Positions 48,829 to 59,651 of a DNA stretch of 64,000 nt are shown here, piece by piece. Made by a program: the position numbers and the translations under genes. The stretch's first letter is position 1. The number at the start of each line of letters is the position of its first letter. Under the pieces are notes generated by a model. The model saw only the letters and a program-made list of their open reading frames with translations. It searched no databases and was not told the DNA's origin. This DNA comes from Melastoma dodecandrum (taxonomy: Eukaryota; Streptophyta; Magnoliopsida; Myrtales; Melastomataceae): assembly GCA_029817715.1 (NCBI GenBank), contig JARUPY010000406.1, positions 248,001 through 312,000 of the forward strand. Reading direction: 5' to 3'.

Positions 48829-51800
48829 ATACCCGCTCCTCAAAATCACCCTTGTCCTCAAGGGTGATGTGAGGGAACTGCTCCTGAAGATCCTTGAGGT
48901 ATTCCCAAGTAGCTTGTGACTCGGGCTGGGATCTCCACTTGACTAACACCCTCACAGCTGCCCTGTTGTTCCTTTTGACTAATCCGCGTTCCATGATGTA
49001 CTCAGGAACTCGATTATCGAAGGCGGAGCCCGGCAACTGTTGTGAGGTCAGTTCATTCGAACCCACTGCCTGCTTTAGTCTAGAAACATGGAAAGTAGGG
49101 TGCACTTGTGATGAATCTGGCAATTTTAGTCTGTAAGCGACCTGGCCTACCTTAGCTATGACCTGGTAGGGTCCGTAGTAGATTGGGACCAGTTTGCCTG
49201 TATGCTGCCCTTCTATTGAATGCTGTTTGTAAGGCTGTAACTTGACATAAACCCAATCTCCCACCTTGAACACCCTGTCCGATCTCCTCCTGTTAGCTAG
49301 CTGTTGCATTCTGTTCTGTGCCCTATGGATGTGGAACCTTAGCAGGTGGATCATCTCTTCTCGGCTAGTTAATTCCAAATCCACCATCTTCTGAGTAGTA
49401 GTCCCAGCAATGTAGGGGAGGTGTATTGGCGGTTCATAGCCATAAAGTGCCTCAAAAGGAGACATCTTGATGGTAGAATGGTAAGTGGTGTTATACCACC
49501 ACTCCGCCAAAGATAACCACTTACACCAAAGGTTAGGGCAATCTGAGCATAGGCATCGTAGGTAAGTCTCAAGGCATCTGTTAACTACCTCAGTTTGGCC
49601 ATCCGTTTGCGGATGGTACGCTGTAGATAGTCGAAGATCCACGCCTTGCAACCTGAAGAGTTCTTGCCAGAAATCACTTAGGAATATCGCATCCCTATCA
49701 CTTGTAATGGTATTCGGTAACCCATGTAATTTAAACACTGTGTTAAGAAAAATTTCAGCCACCTTACTTGCTGTATAGGGATGTTGAAGAGCCATGAAAT
49801 GAGCATATTTGGTCAACCTGTCCACCACCACTAGTATGACTTCCTTGCCCATGGATTTTGGTAACCCAACGATGAAATCCATACTAATATCTGCCCAGAT
49901 TGCTTTAGGCACTGGCAAAGGTTGGAGGAGTCCGGGTGAGGCTGCCAGATCGTATTTGCACTTTTGGCAGACCTCGCACCCCCGGATGACAGCCTTAACA
50001 TCCCCTTCCAAACCTTTCCAGTAGCAAAAACTGGCTATCCGTTTAGTTGTACCAGTAATCCCTGAATGACCCCCTGTAGAGGAAGCATGGAAGGTATTAA
50101 CGATCTGTAACCTCAGCTCCTTGTTGTTCCCGACGACTAGTTTGCCCTTTCTTAGCAATAAACCTTGCCGAAACTCAAAGTCCTTAGATTCCCCTTTCTG
50201 TGCCTTCAGAATTTCCAGTTGAAGTTGATTATCCTGCTTCCAACTTTCTTTTATTGCATCCAAAAGAGTCCCGTGACGCAAGTCCATCATGATTGCCATA
50301 ACTTGAGCCCCTGGAATTCTTGATAGAGCATCAGCTACTATATTCTCCCTTCCCTTTTTGTAACTAATCTCGTAATCGTAGCCCAATAGCTTAGTCAGCC
50401 AACGAAACTGCATTTCGCTATGCAACTTCTGTTCCAGCAAGTATTTTAAGCTTTGATGGTCCGTCTTGATTACGAAATGTCTCCCAATAAGATAGTGTCT
50501 CCACTTTTCAACCGCATAGACTATAGACAACAATTCTTTCTCATAGACAGATAATTTCAGGTGTCTAGGAGCAAGGGCCTTACTGATAAAGGCGATCGGA
50601 TGTCCATTTTGCATTAGGACAGCACCGATGCCGAACTGGCTAGCATCGGTTTCCACCATGAACTCCTGGCCAAAGTCCGGCAATGCTAGAGTAGGAGTCG
50701 TAACCATCGCCTCCTTAAGCTGTACAAATGCTTTTTGTGCTTCCGGGGACCACTTGAATGCATCTTTCTTTAGTAGTTGAGTCAGCGGTTTACTCAACAT
50801 CCCATACCCTCTTACAAACCTTCTGTAGTACCCAGTCAGCCCAAGAAAACCCCGCAGCTCCTTAATGTTCTTGGGTTCTGGCCATAATTGAATTGCCTCT
50901 AGCTTCCTATGATCCGTGGATACCCCCCCTGCGTCTATGAAGTGTCCCAAGTACTCCACTCGTTGCTTAGCAAAGGAGCATTTGCTCAACTTTGCAAACA
51001 AACAATTCTTTTGCAGCGTATCCAATACCAACGAGAGATGAGACACATGTGTATCCAAGGAAGGACTATACACCAAAATGTCATCAAAAAACACCAATAC
51101 GAATTTCCTTAGGTAAGGCCGAAATACCTCATTCATGAGGCTCTGAAATGTTGATGGGGCGTTTGTGAGACCAAACGGCATTACCAAGAACTCGTAATGC
51201 CCCTCATGAGTCTTGAAAGCCGTTTTATGAATATCCTCCTCTTTAACCCTTATTTGGTGATATCCTGACCGAAGATCCAGCTTAGAGAATAAGGTAGCAC
51301 CGTGTAGCTCGTCTAACAGCTCTTCTATCACCGGAATCGGGAATTTGTCCTTGATAGTCCGTTTGTTCAACTCCCTGTAGTCGATACACAGCCGCCAACT
51401 ATTATCTTTCTTTCTTACTAATACCACAGGTGATGCAAAGGGGCTGGTGCTATGCCGTATAACACCAGATTTGAACATTTCTTGTACCAACTCTTCAATA
51501 ACATCTTTTTGAGCACTAGAATACCGATAAGGCCTTAAACTTAGACCTTGCACCCCCTCCTCCAAAGGAATTCCGTGGTCATGTCTTCTTTTAGGCGGTA
51601 ATACAGTGGGTTCCTCAAAAACTAATGCATATTCTTTTAGTATCTCCTGAATGGCTGCTGGAACATCTTGTGGATTTGCCTTACTGTTAGATTGCAGCTT
51701 TGGGATCAAAAGCAGCCCCATGTCCCGTGCATCCACTGTAAAAGCTCCCACCTCTGTTTTAGTTCCTTCCTCCCCTCCTGCCGTTAAACAAACCTCCCTT

Positions 51801-53317
51801 CCATCTCTGGTGTAATCCATGGTCAGATTTGTAAAATCCCAGGTCACAGTCCCCAAAGAACTGAGCCATTCCATGCCCAAGATTAGCTCACATCCCTTAA
51901 TCGGCATCACTAACACCCTTGCCCAATACTCTTCTCCCTGCATTGTCCACATAAAAGATCTAACCATTGATACACAGGGAACCTTCTCCCCATTAGCTAC
52001 CATCACTCCTTTGTTAGGAATTGATTCCGTCTTACACCCCACCTGTTTGCATACCCCCACGTCCAAAAAGTTGTGGGTGCTACCGGAATCGATTAATATA
52101 GTTAACCTTCTCTTCTTAAATCTCCCAATCACCTTCATTGTTCTGTTTCTGAGAGATGGTACCAGCCCGTGCAGGGCATGCAATGAGACCACTGGTCCCC
52201 CATCATTGTTTTCAATGCAGATTGGTTCATGCCTCTGGTTGTTTTGAGTTACATCCTCCCTCTCTGTTTCTTCCTCATCAACCTCCTCCTCTTCCTCCAG
52301 TAGAAGAGCATATGATCTTTTGTTGGGACACTTGTGATTAAAGGAGTACTTCTCGTCACACCCGAAACATAACCCCTTCTGTCGTTTTTCTTCTATTTCT
52401 GCTGCTGACAGTCGTCTGTGATAGGGTGGTTGAGGCCTGGTCATGCCTAATGGCGGTCCCCTAAGTCCCATATCTGGTCCCCTGTTCCCTGTGGCCCACT
52501 TGGCATTTGGTTTGTTTACTGGTGCTGTCATTACCCCCCTCTGTTGATTCTGCCACGGCTCGAATCTACTGCCCCTGTTGTATCCCTCTCGACCCCTACC
52601 GTCATCATCACAGGACAGGGTCTTTCCCAAAGCAATAGCATGCTGTAGCGACTTAGGATTAAAAGCAGTCATGAGTCTCCTATTTTCCCGTTTTAGCCCT
52701 CCGATAAACATCGCCACCTGGTCCTCATGTGATAAGTCCACCCGGGTCACCAACGACACAAATTCTTCTACATACTCAGAATAGCTCTTCCCTTCCCTCA
52801 ATTCTTTAAGCATCACGATGGGTCTTGTAAGTTCATTGGGTCCAAATCTGAGTAACATAGCAGCTGAATACTCCGCCCAACTTATCGGCCCCGTCATCTC
52901 CCGGTTCCTTATAAAAGCGTAGTGCCAATCTATGGCTGGTCCATTCAAGTGAATCGAAGCCACACTAACTCTCATTTCAGCCGGTGTCTCATCCAACTCA
53001 AAGAAGCGTTCGCTTTTGAACAACCATTCCTGCACATGTTCCCCATCAAATGATGGGAACTCCACCTTCGGACGCCTGAAATGCCTGTCCTCAGTCCTTG
53101 GACTGAAAAAGTCCCGCCTACCACCCGAAGGCTCCTCCTCTGTATACTCCCTTTGTTTTCCCCGATTCTGCCGTTCCATCTCTTCTACCCTGGCCGTTAA
53201 CCCAGCAAATTGTTCCCCCATACCGTCAAACTTCCTCATCAGCTCCTGAAACATCTCTTTGACCAGATCCGATTCCATAGTGACAAGCCTGCCTCTAGTG
53301 AAGTCAGATACGGGCAT
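48629..53317 (-). CDS. Gag-pol polyprotein of the chromovirus (1562 codons, intact)
   Basis: One uninterrupted frame. Approximate residue positions: gag (60-240), a CCHC-like knuckle (CFGCDEKYSFNHKC, 317-330), aspartic protease (LIDSGSTHNFLD, 408-419), reverse transcriptase (FFDDILVYS, 743-751), RNase H (VETDASQFGIGAVL, 889-902), integrase zinc domain (GHSGITGTTK ... CEVCQKC), integrase core Asp-Asp-Glu (MDFIVGLP, SDRDAIF, QTEVVNR; about 1148, 1207, 1243), and a chromodomain (VPEYIMERG ... VLVKWRSQPESQATWEYL, 1437-1474). All catalytic residues that I can place are present. Met14 (MESDLVKEMF, 53278) may be the real start; the leader after the primer site is very short. The frame runs through the end of the internal region and stops 200 bp inside the 3' LTR, an unusual overlap. 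Probably translation-competent. Confidence 0.95.
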   Translation of the reverse strand: MPVSDFTRGRLVTMESDLVKEMFQELMRKFDGMGEQFAGLTARVEEMERQNRGKQREYTEEEPSGGRRDFFSPRTEDRHFRRPKVEFPSFDGEHVQEWLFKSERFFELDETPAEMRVSVASIHLNGPAIDWHYAFIRNREMTGPISWAEYSAAMLLRFGPNELTRPIVMLKELREGKSYSEYVEEFVSLVTRVDLSHEDQVAMFIGGLKRENRRLMTAFNPKSLQHAIALGKTLSCDDDGRGREGYNRGSRFEPWQNQQRGVMTAPVNKPNAKWATGNRGPDMGLRGPPLGMTRPQPPYHRRLSAAEIEEKRQKGLCFGCDEKYSFNHKCPNKRSYALLLEEEEEVDEEETEREDVTQNNQRHEPICIENNDGGPVVSLHALHGLVPSLRNRTMKVIGRFKKRRLTILIDSGSTHNFLDVGVCKQVGCKTESIPNKGVMVANGEKVPCVSMVRSFMWTMQGEEYWARVLVMPIKGCELILGMEWLSSLGTVTWDFTNLTMDYTRDGREVCLTAGGEEGTKTEVGAFTVDARDMGLLLIPKLQSNSKANPQDVPAAIQEILKEYALVFEEPTVLPPKRRHDHGIPLEEGVQGLSLRPYRYSSAQKDVIEELVQEMFKSGVIRHSTSPFASPVVLVRKKDNSWRLCIDYRELNKRTIKDKFPIPVIEELLDELHGATLFSKLDLRSGYHQIRVKEEDIHKTAFKTHEGHYEFLVMPFGLTNAPSTFQSLMNEVFRPYLRKFVLVFFDDILVYSPSLDTHVSHLSLVLDTLQKNCLFAKLSKCSFAKQRVEYLGHFIDAGGVSTDHRKLEAIQLWPEPKNIKELRGFLGLTGYYRRFVRGYGMLSKPLTQLLKKDAFKWSPEAQKAFVQLKEAMVTTPTLALPDFGQEFMVETDASQFGIGAVLMQNGHPIAFISKALAPRHLKLSVYEKELLSIVYAVEKWRHYLIGRHFVIKTDHQSLKYLLEQKLHSEMQFRWLTKLLGYDYEISYKKGRENIVADALSRIPGAQVMAIMMDLRHGTLLDAIKESWKQDNQLQLEILKAQKGESKDFEFRQGLLLRKGKLVVGNNKELRLQIVNTFHASSTGGHSGITGTTKRIASFCYWKGLEGDVKAVIRGCEVCQKCKYDLAASPGLLQPLPVPKAIWADISMDFIVGLPKSMGKEVILVVVDRLTKYAHFMALQHPYTASKVAEIFLNTVFKLHGLPNTITSDRDAIFLSDFWQELFRLQGVDLRLSTAYHPQTDGQTEVVNRCLETYLRCLCSDCPNLWCKWLSLAEWWYNTTYHSTIKMSPFEALYGYEPPIHLPYIAGTTTQKMVDLELTSREEMIHLLRFHIHRAQNRMQQLANRRRSDRVFKVGDWVYVKLQPYKQHSIEGQHTGKLVPIYYGPYQVIAKVGQVAYRLKLPDSSQVHPTFHVSRLKQAVGSNELTSQQLPGSAFDNRVPEYIMERGLVKRNNRAAVRVLVKWRSQPESQATWEYLKDLQEQFPHITLEDKGDFEERVLMHGEGSRDAERELGPSGAAGALGDVGLRVSGDVGVEEANGPLLEMLQTKETKSVMKPKSGEEGRN
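48829..48845 (-). promoter_or_regulatory. Polypurine tract (weak) beside the 3' LTR
   Basis: Minus-strand TTTTGAGGAGCGGGTAT immediately precedes the 3' LTR. It is purine-rich but imperfect and lies inside the gag-pol frame. Confidence 0.6.
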
Positions 53318-53344
53318 TAGCAGTACTGGAAATCGAGCCTTTGA

Positions 53345-53356
53345 GCTCTGATACCA
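53345..53356 (-). promoter_or_regulatory. tRNA primer-binding site (initiator Met)
   Basis: Minus-strand TGGTATCAGAGC, the standard complement to the 3' end of plant initiator Met-tRNA, four bases after the 5' LTR. Confidence 0.92.
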
Positions 53357-53360
53357 GTTT

Positions 53361-53912
53361 TGATACGAGGATCAATAATCAACACACCCACAAAGGCTAG
53401 AATCCCAGAATTGCATTCAAGGTCAGCAATTACACCCAACACAGCCAGACCACCCAGACCCACAACTCCCGACTCCCTATTTACAAACCGGCCACTCCTA
53501 CTCCGGTCACAACTCCTCCATAGTCGAAGCTCTACCACCCCCAATCTTCCCCATCGCCCAAGCCTTCCCCCCCAAAAATATCCAGAATACAGCATATCCC
53601 CCTCTCTTTCCTCCCTACCCTTTTTTATTCCTCTCTGGGTTGTTGGTGTGTGCGTGAGTTTGTTACTGACTTCCTTGAATGCCACTTGAGTCCCCTTTAT
53701 CTTCCTGTTTGTTCAATTTCGTCCCTCTTCCCCCGATTTGGGCTTCATGACAGACTTCGTCTCTTTTGTTTGCAGCATTTCCAGCAGCGGCCCATTTGCT
53801 TCCTCCACCCCCACGTCTCCAGAGACTCGAAGTCCCACATCGCCTAGGGCTCCCGCTGCTCCACTCGGTCCCAGCTCCCGCTCCGCATCTCGACTCCCCT
53901 CACCATGCATCA
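53361..53912 (-). repeat. 5' LTR of the chromovirus
   Basis: 552 bp, same sequence as 48277-48828 as far as can be read. Flanked outside by CCTCG. Confidence 0.95.
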
Positions 53913-54229
53913 CCTCGCCAGGGAGACCGTTCCTTCTCCGCCGTGAGGGGCAGATCGGTGGTTGCAAGAAACCCGCCCATTCAAGAAACCCGCCTCTTCA
54001 AAAAGCTGTGATTTTCCGCTTAAGAATTCGCCCCACGGATAAATACAAGTCCCGCCTCCCTCATGAACATTACTAAATATGGATTATATTAAAAACCTTA
54101 TTTCAACGCACAATAACCAAATTATCGAAATTCGAAACCATTCATATTATAAAAGTATAACAATAATATCATACATAAAATCTTAGAATATCATACGTAA
54201 AGTCATATATAAATGTTTATAAACAAAGT

Positions 54230-56334
54230 TCTCTACGTCTCGTCGATTTCCTCGTAACATAAGGCCTGATGATGGGTTCTTCTGGAACGTGAGGCTTCTT
54301 CGATGAATCATCCAGATACAGTTACGTGATTTGAGAAAGTCCTTCTCCTTGTTGTGAATTGTCGTACCTGAAAAACTTATATTAGTTGAGTTACGAGAGT
54401 TTAAATCAAACGAACATCAAATGACTTACAGGAATTCTCTCACCCCTTTAATCGAATCTCCCCGGGTCGAACTGGACCCAACCTCGAACTAAGGTGTGTT
54501 GTAATGGCATCAATATGGGCAACTTGCGCGATGAGCATGCCTTCTCGCACTTCATGGCGCTCCTTGTCAAATACGGGGTCCTAGTATGTCCATGGCACTT
54601 CCTCATCTTCATGCTCCTCTTCCACATCGTTCATGTGAGGATGATCTTCCCCCATATGATGTCCACCCAGCGGCATGAACTCGTATGCAAGTTGATCTTC
54701 CAACCCGCTGGTACGACCATACAATCGTACCAGTGCATACTCCCGCATCATCCGCATAGACTCCTTGACAAGAGAAACGAGTTTGGGCTAGTTGAACTGA
54801 AGCTTAATCTTGCGAAAATTCTTCATCTATATCACAAATATAGGATACAGTTGAATTGGAATGGAAAAATGTAATGCGATACTCATAACTTACCATTGTG
54901 CCTAGCATGGAGCTGGTGTGCGATGTGTATTGTCTGCTGTGCTTCGCATACCATTTGGAGTATTTAGTGCGAGACTCCCAAAACAGCGGCACGACCATGT
55001 TCATCCGATCTTCCCATAGCTCCACAAACACCCGGTGGACCTCTCTCCAGTTGTTCATCGTCTTGCCGTGCAAATCCATCCAATGGATTACCTTGCTGGT
55101 GTCACATTCTGTCGGCACGAGCTGATGATCGCCAAACTGACGAATCACTCTATCCGGGTAATGTCACTCCACGATGTAGAAGCAAATGAGAGGGAGTCTG
55201 GAACGCCAAAAAGCCTCTCTCAATCGGTAATAATTCGGAAGCATGACTATCAACTCCTCCGGGTAAGGGTGCCAAACAATCTGCATATATCAATGTGAAT
55301 GTGTGATGAAGATTCGATATAATGAAATGAAATTGTTAGCTATAGAAGTTTACCTGATCCATGCTTTGCCTATCGAAGGCCTCTCTGTATGAGGAAAATA
55401 CATGGGTAGTGATCGTGCGTACATCCTTTGCAACGGCCCAGCGATAGCTCAAAGGCATATCCTCTACAAATGGGGTTCGATGCCTAAGAGGCGCTATAAG
55501 TGGGAATCTATCACATGCCCAAATCTGTAACAATATCAGGGGACCCTCTATCTGAGATGCCTTGTGGTGAGCCGCCTTACACAAACTCTTATAAAGCCAC
55601 GCAAGGCAGGCACTACCCCAACTGTGCTATCCAGCCATCTCAAAGTCCGTTAGTAGAGGCAACCAGAATATGTGTACTAAACTGTCTGACTTTGTAGTGA
55701 ATATCATCCCGCCAATCAGCTGTAAAATATAAGCTCTGGTATGCATCTGCACTACATCCTCATGGGCATTTATAGGATCTCACCAAAATTGGCAGCCAGC
55801 CAGCTCAGTCTAATACGACCAGACCTAATGTTGTCACCCCTAGGTACCCGCCCCAATAACTCTAGACACACTGCCTCATTAGATACGGATGTGTCTCCTA
55901 TTTCCGCATCACCATCTACGGGCAAACCTAGCTAAATTGCCACATCCTATAGGGTGACGGTCATCTCACGTGCACCATATGGAAGGTGTGCGTCTCCGGC
56001 CTCCAGCATTCTGTCAATACTGTGGTAAGGGCCCAGTCCATGGAAATGAGTGGAAGCTTAGCCACTCCGTAGAATCCAGCTTGACGGAGGTAAACATCCA
56101 TCCTGGGATCGGTGGCAACTCCCTTCAGTGACTTCTCTACCCGACGGCAAGTTAGAACGTTATTCTATAATAAAACACGAAGTAGTAAATAAGGTACGAA
56201 TACATGAAAGTTAATGTAATGGTTTAAAACTAAAGAAGTTGATATACCACACTATATCCGGCTTCCCATACAGCCGTTGACTGATGCTCTCCTTAAGCAT
56301 TAAGAACGTTTGTTTTTCTTGGCCCTAGACGCAT
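54230..56334 (-). pseudogene. PMD gene copy in the decayed MULE
   Basis: Same parts as the PMD gene at 35220-37266. The first exon starts MRLGPRKTNVLNA at 56334 but meets a stop (TAA) right after NVLNA, where the other copy reads on. The main exon region (about 56155-55560) retains ESGFYG-type and VAHHKAS sequence with frame breaks. Further parts are at 55580-55340 (LLQIWACDRFPLIAPLRHRT), 55300 and 55148 (TKVIHWMDLHGKTMNNWREVHR-like region). The splice acceptor before the main exon (TATAG/AATAACG near 56163) is intact here. Confidence 0.7.
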
Positions 56335-56399
56335 TTTCTTGTAAGACAATATACAAAGGATTAAAAACAAACACAAGTAAAGCATAAAAACAACAAGAA

Positions 56400-58481
56400 T
56401 ATATACCTTAAACATTGAAAAAGCACCTACAAAGATTTCTATTAGGACAACTACGTCGGTTATGATCTTCCTTTCTACATAACCCACAACTAGTTTTCCG
56501 AGATTTCTCCTTGATATCCATTTCAATACATATACGGGATGACCTGGGACGCCCTTTTGGTCTGACTCTTATAGGGTCGGGATTGACCCTCGGAAAAGGA
56601 TATTCCGGCCAATCATCTTTATAATCAAAAGAATGCCATTTGGAAGCATATACGGCCTTCTGACACTCGAATGAGTAGAAATGACTAATGACAGCAGTAT
56701 GATCTACATGCATGTGTGCATAAATGCCAAAGCATGCGAACAAGGAATGCGATAGATTTGCCACTTCTTGCAGCTGCATTTCCACATTTGAAGAAATACA
56801 TACTTGAGTCGATGTTTTCTTCTAGTTTTCACGTCAAATCTACCCTCCTGTCGATCGAGAAGCACTACTTCATACCGTTTGGCTTTCTCTAAACATTTGT
56901 ACAAACACTTGTAAAACTTTCACCAATTTTCAACTGCATCATCCCGTCTGGCTATCCAATATGATACGCAGTTATACCATATTTTCCTAACAAGAGCCGA
57001 AACTGGAAGATTTCTGGCACATCTTATAACGGCGTTGTAACTCTCGCTCAAATTCGTAGTCATAAGACCATATCTATAAAAGCCATCCCGACTCAAACAC
57101 CACTACTCTTCATTCATCTCGGCGAAAAACTCGCCAGCTTCTGGCATTGATTCAAACAAGCTTCTCATAATGTTCTTGTACTTCACAATCATGAATTTCC
57201 TCGCTGCGGCTATCAACTTCCTTTTACAAACAACATTTTTATATCTCGTAATGAAATTGCTTGCCACATGTGTAAGACAGAACCGCCAATGCGCAAATGG
57301 CGGGGTCCAACCCACCTGCGTATCATTCACAGCCGCTTGAATGCCAACATGTCTATCGGAAATCAAGCATACCCATCCCGTCCTTACGCCAGCGACATAT
57401 CCCTTTAGGCCAACTCCATGAATAATAGCTTTTCTCATCAACTAGTGCAAATGCAAGCGGCACAATATGGTTCTCCTCGTCCATAGAACATGCAATTAAG
57501 AGTTTATGCCAATATTTACCATATAGAAATATGTCATCTATACTTACAACCGGCCGACAATGATTGAATGCCTGAATATACTGTCCGAATGCCCAAAACA
57601 GTCTCTAAAAGTGGAATACTTCCACATCGCCAAGATTATAAGTTGCACCCCAATCAACAATTGGTCCGGGTGGCGATTCTAATTGCATTCATAAGATGCG
57701 ACAACTCATTATAAGATTCATGTCATTCGCCGTGTTCAATTACAATTGCCTTCATCTTCGTCTCCTAGTTACTTCGTACCAAAATCTCTCCTTTATTACA
57801 TTCCGTAGGAACGACACTTTCACTTCAGGAGATTCTATAACAAAAGCACGGAAGTAGGGAACCATAAAGTTACAGTGAAGTCGATCATGATCTTGGAAAA
57901 GCACTGCTCTACTTGCAACCAGATCCAAAGTCAGAACAAAACATAGACCACGTCGTCTTATCTGACTCCACAATTTCGTAATTATAATGGTTCTTGATAT
58001 GGAACGTATTCACCGTATGAATAAGATGGTTCTTATGTTTGAACCGCATCCCTTTACGAAATTCAACCACGGCGTCTGGATCGTCTGTCATCCTCACATC
58101 CTCATCCTCCTCGAAAATTCCCTTCCCAGTAGCGCCACTGTCTAGATAGAATGGTAAATGTTTCTCCAACCGTTTCTTCCTAGAAGGATCAGCCTCATTA
58201 ACCCCTACATTCCTAACATTTTCCTCGTTCCCCAAATCAACACTGTTGAATATTTCATCAACAGTATTGACGTCATTATCGAAATTCACTATTAAATCAA
58301 CAATATGATTCTCATTTTGCCGATATATAGTTTCGTTTAGAACTCCTACATCGCCCAAATCACGTTCTAAATCTTCAAACGGATCACCATTTTCATAATC
58401 ATCATCAAAATCATTAACACCATCATCCTCATCACCACCATCCTCCTTATTCCCCACATTACCACCATAACCATTACATCC
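56400..58481 (-). pseudogene. MuDR transposase copy in the decayed MULE, 5' end missing
   Basis: Recognisable pieces: acidic stretch (58455-58380), MuDR DNA-binding region (VEFRKGMRFKHKNHLIHTVN, 58070), a deleted segment near 57905, CLISDRHVGIQAAVNDTQVG (57360), SWIM finger (CSCKKWQIYRIPCSHALAF, 56790-56730) and zinc knuckle (CGLCRKEDHNRRSC, 56490). The catalytic-domain region has lost bases near 57680-57740. Compared with the other copy the SWIM finger is closer to consensus (RIPCSHALA). Confidence 0.75.
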
Positions 58482-59453
58482 TGTTCGCGCACGAAACGGA
58501 TCACGTTGGAAATATTTGGCAATGGACTCACAGTAGTTATATTGTGGTCGCCAGTAAGAAGATGCACAATTTTATTGAAATCAAATGCAAGTCTTACAAT
58601 CTTAATGAATAAAGGAAACAGGGCTTACAGCCATTAAAAATGGAAAAAAGCGCAAGTATTGACGACGACGTGGAAATTTGTGACGGTGGAGAACTTGTGA
58701 CGAAGGCCTTGGAAGCTCGCTCCGTCGGTGATGGTCGCTGGCGGGAGGCTGTGACGAAGGCCCTACGAGCTCACTCCGTCGGTGGTGTCGCTGGCGGGGG
58801 TTGACAGCAAAGGCCCTACGAGCTCACTCTGCTGGTGGAGGGAGGTTGACCTACAAACCGGGTCGAGGTATCTAATTCCTAAGGTTGACGATCAAACTTC
58901 AGGGTTTTGGCTGTGTATGGTCGTGTTTTGTCTTGAAAAATTCCTCTGCTATTTATAGAGGACTTGTACGTGTTTAACACGTAACAGATAGATCGTGTTA
59001 TAGATCGTGATCCCTAATGTCGTGGGAGTGTCTCAACAACCCCCTTGATACATGGGATCACGTTCCTGGATATTTAAGATCAGTTACGATCCTTAACAAA
59101 CGTGATTTGAAAATGAATAAATTTATTTCAACCTCGTCGACTTGACTGGTCTGTACGGGCTGCGATCGACTTGGTCGACTTTATCCAGGACTCCGTCGAC
59201 TTGACCCTACTAGTAGACCTAGCTACTGTTGAGTCATCTTGATTGGCATTGATCATCATATTCCTTCATCGTGAGTCGGCCTAGTCGACCCCGTTTATAA
59301 GTTGACCTAATCGACTTCGTCATAAATCGACCTAGTCGATTTCGTCGTGAGTCGGCCTAGACGACTTCATCTTGGGCCGACTCGGAGTGTGACTTGAGGG
59401 ATTACTGAGTTTCTGTTCTAAACCCAGGCCCAAAATTAATTGCCATGTCAACA
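58482..59453 (-). repeat. 3' LTR of the Tat-type element
   Basis: 972 bp by inferred boundaries: minus strand starts TGTTGACATGGCAATTAA directly after the polypurine tract and ends GCGCGAACA at the MULE junction. It contains three imperfect copies of a ~55-bp unit (GTGACGAAGGCC ... CTCCGTCGGTGG, 58690-58845) and scattered CTAGTCGACTTCGTC-type repeats (59140-59380). The second LTR needed for confirmation is outside the window. Confidence 0.8.
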
Positions 59454-59469
59454 TAAGCCCCCCTTTTAT
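59454..59469 (-). promoter_or_regulatory. Polypurine tract of the Tat-type element
   Basis: Minus-strand ATAAAAGGGGGGCTTA immediately before the LTR's TGTTGACA; a classic plus-strand priming site. Confidence 0.88.
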
Positions 59470-59507
59470 GCTGGGTTGGCTATGCCGACTCAGCAGAAAT
59501 CATTCCC

Positions 59508-59515
59508 TATATAAA
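59508..59515 (+). promoter_or_regulatory. TATA box for the antisense PMD gene
   Basis: TATATAAA in the context CCCTATATAAAGGAGAG, 137 bp before the ATG at 59652, followed by a CT-rich leader (59530-59640). It lies outside the LTR, so the antisense gene seems to have its own promoter. Confidence 0.65.
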
Positions 59516-59651
59516 GGAGAGTCATCGTCCTTTTCCCGCACTTTTCTTCCTTGCTCAACACTTCTCCATCTTCTCCAAGAAACCAGAAACCCTCGTTTCC
59601 CAGAAAAACTCTTCGTCTCCCTCTTCAAAAACTCTTCCGATCCTTAAAAAG

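Larger units (their letters stand above)
48277..53912 (-). mobile_element. Complete Ty3/gypsy chromovirus retrotransposon, identical LTRs
   Basis: A 5636-bp element with two 552-bp LTRs (TG...CA on both strands) and a perfect 5-bp target duplication CCTCG (48272-48276 and 53913-53917). By line-by-line reading the LTRs are identical. The minus-strand 5' LTR (53912-53361) is followed after four bases by a primer-binding site matching plant initiator Met-tRNA. A purine-rich stretch lies next to the 3' LTR. The single gag-pol frame is intact and ends in a chromodomain, placing it among plant chromoviruses (Reina-like by size; inference). It inserted between the ALKBH2 start and its former upstream region, in the same orientation as ALKBH2. 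Confidence 0.96.
53950..58481 (-). mobile_element. Decayed second copy of the PMD-MULE, cut by a Tat element
   Basis: Collinear with 34920-39545 of the intact-ended copy: subterminal GCGGG/AAACCCGCC debris (53955-54060), the PMD gene region (about 54230-56334), then the MuDR transposase region (about 56400-58481). Numerous substitutions, small gaps (for example about 80 bp missing near 57905 relative to 38890-38970) and stops are present. The left terminal inverted repeat is absent. On the right it stops exactly where the Tat LTR begins (58482), at a point equivalent to 39545, so the rest should lie beyond that element, outside the window. Confidence 0.85.

Noticed and set aside
53360..54076. 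Plus-strand frames of 65-112 codons duplicated at 48566 and 53650
   Set aside because: They lie within the two LTRs and are identical because the LTRs are; the coding strand there is the minus-strand gag-pol tail.
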